DNA from: a virus
Strand: one strand, 5' to 3'
Length of the DNA: 51,264 nucleotides
IMG/VR virus record: IMGVR_UViG_3300009181_000105
Span: 1-51,264 of that record
Part shown: positions 41,195-48,171 of the stretch, piece by piece
Layout: every line of letters begins with the position of its first letter
How positions within the stretch are numbered: position 1 is the stretch's first letter
The notes under the pieces: generated by a model
What the model saw: the letters and a program-made list of their open reading frames with translations, nothing else
Told to the model about the DNA's origin: nothing
Databases searched by the model: none
Program-made: the position numbers and the translations under genes

Positions 41195-41388
41195 TACTTT
41201 TTAACCTTTACTGGAGAAGAACTTTCTTTGGCGTGTTTTTCTTTCAACTTAGCAAGTTCAGCCTTGTGTTTTGCTTCCATGGCTTCTACCTCTAGTTGCT
41301 GAGATTCTCTTGGCTTGCTAGACATTGCTGAGAGTCCTCCTCCATTGGGAAATTTTACGGGTGCTGGTAGTAATTTTGATGCAGGCAT
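41194..41388 (-). CDS. Small coiled-coil protein (64 aa)
   Basis: Proline-containing N-terminus (MPASKLLPAPVKFPNGGG), then a helix QQLEVEAMEAKHKAELAKLKEKHAKE predicted to be a short coiled coil, and a Lys-rich end. TAATG couplings on both sides. No family recognised. Confidence 0.7.
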   Translation of the reverse strand: MPASKLLPAPVKFPNGGGLSAMSSKPRESQQLEVEAMEAKHKAELAKLKEKHAKESSSPVKVKK

Positions 41389-41543
41389 TATTTCTTTTTC
41401 TTTTTCATGCCTGCTTCTGAAAGAGCAATAGCGACGGCCTGCTTCTTGTTTTTAACTACTGGGCCTTTTTTAGATCCGCTATGAAGTTTACCTTCTTTGT
41501 ATTCCTTCATAACTTTTTCTACTTTACCTTTTTTAGCAGGCAT
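41388..41543 (-). CDS. DUF6496-type basic protein (51 aa)
   Basis: MPAKKGKVEKVMKEYKEGKL, HSGSKKGPVVKNKKQAVAIALSEAG and a poly-Lys tail. This VMxEYKxGxLxSGSKxG...KQAxAIALSEAG pattern is the DUF6496 family, small basic proteins seen in bacteria and phages with no known function. TAATG overlaps at both ends. Confidence 0.85.
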   Translation of the reverse strand: MPAKKGKVEKVMKEYKEGKLHSGSKKGPVVKNKKQAVAIALSEAGMKKKKK

Positions 41544-41665
41544 TAACTATCCTCCCAGTCTTCGTCTTCCTCGTCTAGGGCGTGCTTGTCATAGTCGAGG
41601 TCATCTAATTCTACAACCTCATCTTCAAAGAGGTCTGGGTCTAACTCTGGCTCAAAATCGTCCAT
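41543..41665 (-). CDS. Tiny strongly acidic protein (40 aa)
   Basis: A 40-residue protein with about half of its residues Asp or Glu (MDDFEPELDPDLFEDE, ALDEEDEDWEDS), in sharp contrast to the basic proteins that follow. AGGAG lies about 6 bases upstream of the ATG, and its TAA shares a base with the next ATG. It could neutralise or chaperone its basic neighbours; this is inference from charge and coupling. Confidence 0.7.
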   Translation of the reverse strand: MDDFEPELDPDLFEDEVVELDDLDYDKHALDEEDEDWEDS

Positions 41666-41674
41666 GACAATCTC

Positions 41675-42208
41675 CTAGTTTGTAAGGTCCTGAAATTGTG
41701 GATCATTAACAAGTTCTTCAGCATTGACCTGGTTGCAATCAATAGTAACTACTGAGTAGCGCTCTTTATAAAGTCCTCTAGGAAGGACACGAGTAGGAAC
41801 GAATACGGCGTCGCGGAATACGACACGGTCTTTAATATGTAGCGCTGGATCTGTGATCATTGCTGGAAGAAGTCTATTGATATCTGCCACAGCAACTACT
41901 AGGCGCAATGTATCTGTGGTGTAGTAACCACGCTCATTCATGATGTTAGTACCACGAAGTTGTTGCGCCATGATCACAGGTAGTTTGAATGGCTCGTTCC
42001 ATCGACGACCCTTGCCATCTTCCTGATTGGAGACGTCATAGATTGGATCTACGAAGGTGTCGTAGTCTGCGGCTAGGGCTGCATCATCCCAGAGCCACCA
42101 GTCAACCTCAGTACCTACGGGGTCACGGAGTTCGTCAACGATGCCTTCATCCATTGACATAGTCTCGTAGTCGATCTTGAATCGACCCTGTACTTTGTTA
42201 CCACGCAT
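41675..42208 (-). CDS. Head-tail connector/neck protein (177 aa)
   Basis: A 177-residue protein with DYETMSMDEGIVDELRDPVGTEVDWWLWDD at the start (split at ~14-43), a beta-rich centre (TTDTLRLVVAVADINRLLP) and YKERYSVVTIDCNQVNAEELVNDPQF. The pattern is that of head-completion/stopper proteins in actinophages. Position between fibre genes and the neck/sheath genes is compatible. Assignment is tentative. Confidence 0.55.
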   Translation of the reverse strand: MRGNKVQGRFKIDYETMSMDEGIVDELRDPVGTEVDWWLWDDAALAADYDTFVDPIYDVSNQEDGKGRRWNEPFKLPVIMAQQLRGTNIMNERGYYTTDTLRLVVAVADINRLLPAMITDPALHIKDRVVFRDAVFVPTRVLPRGLYKERYSVVTIDCNQVNAEELVNDPQFQDLTN

Positions 42209-42232
42209 GGTAAGGATTATTCCCTATCTATA

Positions 42233-42263
42233 CTGAGAAAAAAGTATTAAGGGGCGATCTCTA
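42233..42263. repeat. 31-bp direct repeat, copy 1
   Basis: Exact 31-bp match to 47261-47291, with a further CCTATC-N4 similarity at the adjoining left side. The minus-strand copy covers the last codons (ending EIAP) of the gene at 42247-42600 and a T-rich stretch after its stop. There is no GC-rich stem before the T run, so I do not call it a terminator. Confidence 0.85.
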
Positions 42264-42600
42264 TCTCTACCCAAGAGGTAGTTTCTTCATCCCAATCGTA
42301 TACCTTGTCATCTGTAGGCTTTGCTATTGGGGCTTCCCATTTGCAAGTTTCTTCATTTAACACCCATGATGGGTAAGGTTGTGGCGCAATAAATGCGTCA
42401 AGTTCTTCACTGTATGTAAAGCCAATTCCAGCATAATTTTTACGTATGTTGTTATTGTAAGATGTACGTTTGCAAACTTGATTACGAAAATTTCCATACC
42501 AAACTTCAGGGGTCAGACCTTCAATAAGTTCTGTTTCATCCTTACCTGGGATAACCTCTGTAACGATGTTGTTCTCATCTAAAAATGCGTAATGTGCCAT
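42247..42600 (-). CDS. Tail-fibre-associated protein with KNYAGIG motif (117 aa)
   Basis: Begins MAHYAFLDENNIVTEVIPG. The centre holds NIRKNYAGIGFTYSEELDAF (52-71), then APQPYPSWVLNEETCKWEAP and a repeat of Trp-Asp-Glu. This is a family I know from cyanophage and pelagiphage virions, where it is often encoded beside fibre genes. Paralog of the 94-residue protein at 44320. TAATG with the upstream adhesin gene; ends EIAP like the 99-residue protein at 47275. Confidence 0.75.
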   Translation of the reverse strand: MAHYAFLDENNIVTEVIPGKDETELIEGLTPEVWYGNFRNQVCKRTSYNNNIRKNYAGIGFTYSEELDAFIAPQPYPSWVLNEETCKWEAPIAKPTDDKVYDWDEETTSWVEIEIAP

Positions 42601-44015
42601 TAGATAGTCACCGTTCCTGTTCCTGCTGTAAATCTATAAACTCTGTAACCTGAACGGCTTGGTTGGTCGTAGGTTAGCCCACCGTCAATAGAAGAAAGCG
42701 CCCTGTATGAATCAGGATAAGCAATAATAACTACACCAGAACCACCAGCCTTTGCAGTGTTACTTGAACCACCACCACCACCGCCAGTATTAGGAGTACC
42801 TGCATATGCTGTACCTCCACCGTTACCTCCACCACCTGTACCGCCTGTACCGCCACTTCCTTGTCCTTGTGAACCAGCACCGCCACCTGCATATGCTGTA
42901 GAGGTACCCGTTATACTAGTTGATGAACCAGCGCCACCATTTCCTCCTCGGCTGTATGCAACAGGGTCACCTCCAACAGCACTAGCGCCACCGCCACCAG
43001 CACCTGAAGCATTTGTTGGACTGCTATCAAAACGACCTGTACCTCCACGAAAACCCTGACCATTTATACCAGTTCCGTAAGAGTTATTTATGCCAGCACC
43101 TCCACCACCTGAGCCACCATTTCCTCCTGATGTTGCACTGCCTCCTCCTTGACCACCTCCAGTAGCAGACACACCTCCAAATACAGATGCAATTCCAGTT
43201 GGAGAACCACTACCACCACTGCCAGCAACACCGCCAGCACCAACAGTTACTGTGAATGAACCAGAAATTGATGTAGAAGATTCTAAGTAACCTCCAGCGC
43301 CACCACCACCACCACCATAACCTGAGTAGTTTCCTCCACCGCCACCAGCAATAACCAAATAATCAACTGATGTAGGAACAGGAAGTTGTGGAGTTACAGA
43401 GTTAGAAGCGCTAGACGCTGTAGAAGTACCATTAGCATTTGTTGCAGTTACAGTAAATGTGTAAGCAGTTCCTGCTGTTAATCCAGAAACAGAAATTGGG
43501 CTCGAAGCACTTGTTCCTGTTATAGAACCAGGAGATGAAGTTGCTGTAAAAGTTGAGACCGCTGCGCCACCAGTAGCATTTGCTGTAAACGGTACAGATG
43601 CAGTTGTAGAAGAGGGAGATGTTACAGTGCCAATAGTAGGAGCCTGTGGAACAGTAGTTGCTGTTATAGATCCAGAAGCAGATGTTGCAGGAGACGTTCC
43701 TGTTGAGTTAGCACCAGTCACAGCAAAAGTGTAAGAAGTCTGAGACTGTAGACCAGCGACTGTTACTGGAGAAGAGGCCGCAGTACCAGTAAATGATCCT
43801 GGGGTACTTGTTGCTGTATAGGTAGTTACTGTACCGCCTGTTGTATTAGGCGTAAATGCAACTGTTGCAGCGCCGTTATTGTATGCACGGCTAGTACCTA
43901 CGTTAGTTGCTGCACCAATAGTAGGTGCATCTGGCACATCGGATATCTCCGTAATGGCGGTATTGCCGTCAGGAGTGCCTTCAATGCGCTCATCTTGTGC
44001 TCTACGAACTGACAC
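42600..44015 (-). CDS. Glycine-rich adhesin with two fibronectin-III domains (471 aa)
   Basis: Residues 1-25 carry a conserved fibre N-terminus ending ISDVPDAPTIGA. Two fibronectin-III domains follow (~30-115, ~120-210). After DYLVIAGGGGG comes a long Gly-rich stretch (~220-430) with many GGGG runs and GGAGG, closing with GSGVVIIAYPD. This is the Gly-rich domain pattern of phage adhesins (compare T-even gp38, whose poly-glycine sandwich binds receptors). Start GTG with AAGGAG upstream. Confidence 0.85.
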   Translation of the reverse strand: MSVRRAQDERIEGTPDGNTAITEISDVPDAPTIGAATNVGTSRAYNNGAATVAFTPNTTGGTVTTYTATSTPGSFTGTAASSPVTVAGLQSQTSYTFAVTGANSTGTSPATSASGSITATTVPQAPTIGTVTSPSSTTASVPFTANATGGAAVSTFTATSSPGSITGTSASSPISVSGLTAGTAYTFTVTATNANGTSTASSASNSVTPQLPVPTSVDYLVIAGGGGGNYSGYGGGGGGAGGYLESSTSISGSFTVTVGAGGVAGSGGSGSPTGIASVFGGVSATGGGQGGGSATSGGNGGSGGGGAGINNSYGTGINGQGFRGGTGRFDSSPTNASGAGGGGASAVGGDPVAYSRGGNGGAGSSTSITGTSTAYAGGGAGSQGQGSGGTGGTGGGGNGGGTAYAGTPNTGGGGGGSSNTAKAGGSGVVIIAYPDSYRALSSIDGGLTYDQPSRSGYRVYRFTAGTGTVTI

Positions 44016-44042
44016 GGTACTCCTTAAATATTTGGGGCGAAA

Positions 44043-44276
44043 TTAAATGACGAGAACGGCTGCTTCTTCTGCAGTAAGAGGAGTACCAGCGACTAACTTA
44101 GCCTTTGCTGATTCCTTCAGTGCTGCCTTTGCTGCTGCTTCTTCTTCTCGTGCTGCTTCTGCTTCGGCAAATGCTGCTGCATCTGCTTCCATCTGAGTGA
44201 TCTCTTCGGCTGTGAGTTCAACGATTGACTCTTCGCCTGTTGAGCAGTCTACAATGACCTTAGTTGGAACTGACAT
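44043..44276 (-). CDS. Ala/Glu-rich fibre-associated small protein (77 aa)
   Basis: SVPTKVIVDCSTGEESIVEL, then a long Ala/Glu helix (EEITQMEADAAAFAEAEAAREEE) and TPLTAEEAAVLVI. The same design (short strand, acidic Ala-rich helix, LTxEEAxxL tail) is common next to phage fibre genes and may be an assembly chaperone. RBS AGGAGAT before the ATG. Confidence 0.7.
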   Translation of the reverse strand: MSVPTKVIVDCSTGEESIVELTAEEITQMEADAAAFAEAEAAREEEAAAKAALKESAKAKLVAGTPLTAEEAAVLVI

Positions 44277-44319
44277 GTTTATCTCCTAAACGGGTTTGAG
44301 TTGTTAGTTTATCTTACTT

Positions 44320-44604
44320 TTATTCTTCTGTGCGTAGAACCCAGCGACAAGTTTCCTCATCAAGGGTGTAATCTGCATGTGGTTCTGGGCGAGGAGCAAT
44401 AAATGCATCACGGTCTTCGTCGTAGTACATACCGATACCTGCATAATTCTTACGGATGTTTCCGTTGTATGAAGTCTGAATCCAACGTCCACCAAGGCCC
44501 AAATCATCAGCCAAGAACTCTTGACCACGATGCTCTTGGGCATCAGGAACTACTAGTACACGGACTACTTCTAGTCTCTCGTCAACTTCTGCAAAATGTG
44601 CCAT
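44320..44604 (-). CDS. Tail-fibre-associated protein with KNYAGIG motif, second copy (94 aa)
   Basis: Paralog of the 117-residue protein at 42247: both share MAHxAxxDE at the start, NIRKNYAGIGxxYxExxDAFIAP (split: 47-56 and 64-70) and LxEETCxW near the end. The copy is shorter and has no C-terminal Trp-Asp-Glu repeat. Each copy follows a Gly-rich adhesin gene, so the pair may be a duplicated adhesin/accessory unit. Confidence 0.75.
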   Translation of the reverse strand: MAHFAEVDERLEVVRVLVVPDAQEHRGQEFLADDLGLGGRWIQTSYNGNIRKNYAGIGMYYDEDRDAFIAPRPEPHADYTLDEETCRWVLRTEE

Positions 44605-45896
44605 TAAACTGCGTACCTCACAATTACTAGACCTGAACCACCCGATTTACCAACTACGCCATTGTTGTCTCCACCAGCACCGCCACCAGTATTTGCATAG
44701 CCATTCGTTGCAGCCGCACTTCCAGCACCACTCTCACCACCAGCACCGCCACCACCAGAGCCGCCTAAACCACCAGTGTTATTAGGAGTAACGCCGTTCC
44801 AAGCAGAACCACCACCACCACCTGCAATGTACCCCGCTATGCCAGTACCAGTTGCAGTATGCCAAGTTGAGTAAGTGTTTATTCCAGCGCCACCAGCACC
44901 GCCACGAGAGCCAACGCCACCTGCGCCACCTGCGCCACCAGCACCACCACCACCACCTGAATAATAAGAACCTCTAGCGCCACCGCTGTTGCCTTGACCT
45001 GCAGTGCCAGTACCTACCGAACCACTACCAGGTGCGCTTTGTCCACCACCTGAGCCACCATTTGCTTGGTAGGTACCGCCACCAACTGCTGCTGTTAATG
45101 CACCAAATACAGAGTTAGAACCATTGGTGTTAGAACCGCCACCAGCACCTACGGTTACTGTGTAGCCAGTTGCAGTGAGAGCGTTACTTGCTGAGTAATA
45201 AACACCACCAGCACCTCCGCCACCTGAAACAGAGGTTGTAGTTCCACCGCCACCTGCTACTACAAGCACTGCTGCAGTCAAAGACTGTGAAGGTGTAAAT
45301 GTTCCAGATTGACGGAAGGTGTGATAAATATAGGTTCCATCAGTAGTGATATCTCCACCAGTTGCTTTTTCTGTAATTTGTTGGGAGGGCACCTCTACAC
45401 CATAAAGAGTAACCGTTGAGTACTCCGCTAAATTCGCATTAACAGCAGCAAAAGTTAAAGAGGTAACTGCTGCTGTGCTTGATTGCACTACCGCATTCAT
45501 TGTCATATAAGCAGTAGTAGAGTTTTTTTCAGTAACAGAGTCAACTAAGTAATATTTTGCAGTGCTACCAGCGTAGTTAGGGATAAGAACATCAGTGCTA
45601 GAAAAGATGCTTGAACCAGCGCTTGCTCCAACAATTCTTCCCGACCAAGGTTGTTCGTATGCGGTAGAGGCAGTAGATGCTGTAGAACCATTTCCCATTA
45701 AAGGTTTGTAAGTGTAACCTGAAGAACTTGAGTTTACCGTTAAACTTAAGCCATCTTCATCGGCTGCACGAGTTGAACGCAAAGACAGTTTTAATACTAG
45801 GTCTGTGTAAGTTTGTGGGATGTTAGAAAGAGTAATGCTGGAAGTTCCTCCACTTCCCACAGTTACTTTTTTTAATGCTATGTATGTATTAGCCAT
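44604..45896 (-). CDS. Glycine-rich adhesin with fibre N-terminal domain (430 aa)
   Basis: Residues 1-170 are the fibre beta-sandwich module seen in five other proteins here (IPQTYTDLVLKLSLRSTR, DVLIPNYAGSTAKYYLVDSVT, AEYSTVTLYGVEVPS). It is followed by HTFRQSGTFTPS and AAVLVVAGGGG, then a long Gly-rich stretch (~215-415) and GGSGLVIVRYAV at the end. Same overall design as the 471-residue adhesin but with a beta-sandwich instead of fibronectin domains. Confidence 0.85.
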   Translation of the reverse strand: MANTYIALKKVTVGSGGTSSITLSNIPQTYTDLVLKLSLRSTRAADEDGLSLTVNSSSSGYTYKPLMGNGSTASTASTAYEQPWSGRIVGASAGSSIFSSTDVLIPNYAGSTAKYYLVDSVTEKNSTTAYMTMNAVVQSSTAAVTSLTFAAVNANLAEYSTVTLYGVEVPSQQITEKATGGDITTDGTYIYHTFRQSGTFTPSQSLTAAVLVVAGGGGTTTSVSGGGGAGGVYYSASNALTATGYTVTVGAGGGSNTNGSNSVFGALTAAVGGGTYQANGGSGGGQSAPGSGSVGTGTAGQGNSGGARGSYYSGGGGGAGGAGGAGGVGSRGGAGGAGINTYSTWHTATGTGIAGYIAGGGGGSAWNGVTPNNTGGLGGSGGGGAGGESGAGSAAATNGYANTGGGAGGDNNGVVGKSGGSGLVIVRYAV

Positions 45897-45899
45897 TAT

Positions 45900-46394
45900 T
45901 TACGCCGCCAATATTCCGTAGAGGTTAAATGTGGTGCCAACATCAAAACTATATCCGCTATCTGTATACAAGTTTAGTGTATCCACAGCAGCCGTAGACC
46001 TCCAAAGATTTGCAACTGCAGATACTCCATTTGCCCCATTGCCAGTTTTGTTTAATATTTGTTTGTACGAGGTAGTACTTGAATAGTTATTTATAAAAAG
46101 AGTATTGATATATCCAACAGTTGTTCCTAAGTAACCATAAGTACCAACGACCGCTCTAGAATCACTTGTGCCACGAGTGCTTTGAGAAGAGGTTCCATCA
46201 GCACCTAAAGTAGTTCGTGAGTAGTTATTCCCAGTATCGTTATTAATACGACAAATAAGACTATCTGCACTTGTTGTCTTTCCTGTAACAACAAGAACAA
46301 GGTCAGTATAAGTAGATGGTATAGAACCTAAATTTACAGAGGCTTGAGATGCTGTAAGAGATACGCTTACAATTGCATTATATGTCAATGCCAT
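45900..46394 (-). CDS. Tail fibre beta-sandwich protein (164 aa)
   Basis: A single copy of the fibre module: SLGSIPSTYTDLVLVVTGKTT-like opening (residues ~20-40), RINNDTGNNYSRTTLG, NTLFINNYSSTTSYKQIL and WRSTAAVDTLNLYTD...FNLYGIL. Virion fibre subunit; binding target unknown. Lies 3 bases downstream of the 279-residue relative. Confidence 0.75.
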   Translation of the reverse strand: MALTYNAIVSVSLTASQASVNLGSIPSTYTDLVLVVTGKTTSADSLICRINNDTGNNYSRTTLGADGTSSQSTRGTSDSRAVVGTYGYLGTTVGYINTLFINNYSSTTSYKQILNKTGNGANGVSAVANLWRSTAAVDTLNLYTDSGYSFDVGTTFNLYGILAA

Positions 46395-46396
46395 GA

Positions 46397-47236
46397 TTAC
46401 CCCTTCATTCCATAGAGAGCAATTTTGGTATATTGAGAAAAGGTAGTTGAATCAACAGTCAAATCTATTCTAGAAACCGCCGCTGTGTTTTGCCAAAGGC
46501 CACTAAAGAGCCCCACTTGTCCTCCTCCATTATCGTCATAATTTCCAAATTGACGAAGAGTTGTATACTTGCTTGTATTGGCATAATCTAAAATGTCAAT
46601 ATTTCCTGTACTAAAGTTATAAGGCTGCCCACCGCTTCCAGAATCCGTTATTGTTCCACCATATGCGGCAGTTTGAGTTGCAGCACCGCCAGATAATGCG
46701 GAAGCACCGTTTCCTACCAAATAGTGATAGGAGTAATTAGAGCCAGTATCACTGTTAAATCTTATGCGACAAGGAACTCCACCGCCTGCTGTTGAACACT
46801 TTGCAAAAAATCTAATTTGAAGATGAGTGTAAGTAGAAGGAATTGAGGTAAATGAGATTGTTGCTTGAGTGGTTGAAAGTGTAGTAGTAGCAATAGAGTC
46901 GTAAGCAAGTGCTGTGGGACTAACAGAACTAGAGGCAGCAGATGCTGGACCTGTGGCTGTTGAATTTGTTCCAGTAACCGTAAATGTGTAATCAGTACCT
47001 AAACTTAATCCAGTGACAGTAATAGGAGAGGCGCCAGTACCAGTAATTCCGCCAGGTGAAGATGTAGCGGTAAAGGTAGTTGCAGTTCCTCCAGTAACGG
47101 CTGCTGTGTAGGCAACAGTAACTGTTCCATCTGTCAGTGCTGCCACAGCGCCAATGGTAGGAGCATCAGGTACGTCAGCGATCGCAACACCACTCTTAGT
47201 GATGCTGGATGCATTTGCTCTCTTGATATTAGCCAT
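46397..47236 (-). CDS. Tail fibre protein: fibronectin-III + beta-sandwich (279 aa)
   Basis: N-terminal AIADVPDAPTIGAVAALTDG leads into one fibronectin-III domain (~22-105), then one beta-sandwich module (~110-279: SIPSTYTHLQIRFFAK, RFNSDTGSNYSYHYL, GLWQNTAAVSRIDL...KIALYGM). The same two-domain design as the protein at 50372. Confidence 0.8.
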   Translation of the reverse strand: MANIKRANASSITKSGVAIADVPDAPTIGAVAALTDGTVTVAYTAAVTGGTATTFTATSSPGGITGTGASPITVTGLSLGTDYTFTVTGTNSTATGPASAASSSVSPTALAYDSIATTTLSTTQATISFTSIPSTYTHLQIRFFAKCSTAGGGVPCRIRFNSDTGSNYSYHYLVGNGASALSGGAATQTAAYGGTITDSGSGGQPYNFSTGNIDILDYANTSKYTTLRQFGNYDDNGGGQVGLFSGLWQNTAAVSRIDLTVDSTTFSQYTKIALYGMKG

Positions 47237-47260
47237 GAGGCTTATTGTCTCCTATCGGTT

Positions 47261-47291
47261 CTGAGAAAAAAGTATTAAGGGGCGATCTCTA
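47261..47291. repeat. 31-bp direct repeat, copy 2
   Basis: Exact match to 42233-42263. As there, the minus-strand copy covers the EIAP C-terminus of the upstream small gene and a T-rich tail before the next gene. The two copies flank a ~5-kb segment containing five to six fibre-related genes. Confidence 0.85.
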
Positions 47292-47574
47292 CTACAGGGA
47301 ACTTAACAAAGCCATCTTCAAGTACTGCCTCTGGAGAGAGTTCCTGAGCAGCGGCAAGCATCGCTGCTGCTGTGGTCTCTGTTACAGACCAGGCAGTCAA
47401 AGCGCTAGTGTTAATTGAACCTCTAAGCAGGTAGCAGTAGATCAGTGTTGCTGAGTCAGATACATCACCTGTAGCAAAGACTGGCTCAATACGAACCTCA
47501 TCAGTATTCACAGTGAATGTAGGATCAGTACCTTCACCGTTTTCCCACTTTAACTTCCATGTGTAGTACTTCAT
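47275..47574 (-). CDS. Fibre-associated small protein (99 aa)
   Basis: MKYYTWKLKWENGEGTDP, TFTVNTDEVRIEPVFATGD and a helix AAAMLAAAQELSPEAVLEDGF, ending VVEIAP. I recall relatives in cyanophages near tail-fibre genes. ATGA coupling with the coiled-coil gene upstream. Its last codons lie in the 31-bp repeat. Confidence 0.65.
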   Translation of the reverse strand: MKYYTWKLKWENGEGTDPTFTVNTDEVRIEPVFATGDVSDSATLIYCYLLRGSINTSALTAWSVTETTAAAMLAAAQELSPEAVLEDGFVKFPVVEIAP

Positions 47575-48161
47575 GCTAACTCCTTCTGAGTCTGTCCTGT
47601 AATCTGCTGCATCTCTTGGGAGACTGCACGGATTCCGCCCTCTGGTGTCATTTCAAGGGCACCAATCTGACGAAGTGAATCTAGGTGTGCAGCCTGTGCC
47701 TGAGTGCCACCGATAGCCTCTAGTGTAGACTGACGACTTAATCTCTTGTTCCAATAATCTGGCTGTGCTGCTTCAATCTCTTGGCGAGTGTATTTATGCT
47801 CAAAAGAGTTATAGATATTCATTAACATATCCAACTCTCTAAAAGCGCCAATTCCAACAAGGCGAGTCTGTTCAAGTCCCAATTCTTTGATCTGAGCATC
47901 AATCTCATCGATCTCATCGCCAGTTTCACGAAGTTTATTGATTTCAATCTCAGTCTTCTTCATTTCAAGACTGACTGTCTTTATGGTGTAGTAGAGAGAC
48001 TGAAGTTCAATGACGCACTGCTGGTAGCGCATTTCATCTGTATCGTGCTGATTCACAACAAACTTCTCTAACTGAAAGTCAGAGCGTGACTGTTGAACTT
48101 CTGCCATCGCTAGCAAAATATCGGGTGTGAATTTTTCGGTTATATCAGGTAGTAGTTCCAT
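47571..48161 (-). CDS. Coiled-coil fibre-associated protein (196 aa)
   Basis: Start at 48161 (MELLPDITEK), with AAGGAAC upstream and just after the stop of the propeller gene; the longer reading to 48218 would overlap that gene by 47 bases. Mostly helical, with a long coiled coil (~50-115) and a C-terminal EIEAAQPDYWNKRLSRQ, GGIRAVSQEM. I know similar proteins from aquatic phages beside fibre genes; function unknown. Confidence 0.7.
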   Translation of the reverse strand: MELLPDITEKFTPDILLAMAEVQQSRSDFQLEKFVVNQHDTDEMRYQQCVIELQSLYYTIKTVSLEMKKTEIEINKLRETGDEIDEIDAQIKELGLEQTRLVGIGAFRELDMLMNIYNSFEHKYTRQEIEAAQPDYWNKRLSRQSTLEAIGGTQAQAAHLDSLRQIGALEMTPEGGIRAVSQEMQQITGQTQKELA

Positions 48162-48171
48162 ATATTGTTCC

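Noticed and set aside
42757-43059. Proline-rich open frame on the plus strand
   Set aside because: It is the antisense of the glycine-rich adhesin; GGN codons read backwards give proline runs. No ribosome site, and every other gene is on the minus strand.
47261-47291. T-run in the 31-bp repeat as an intrinsic terminator
   Set aside because: No stable GC-rich stem precedes the T-run in the minus strand.
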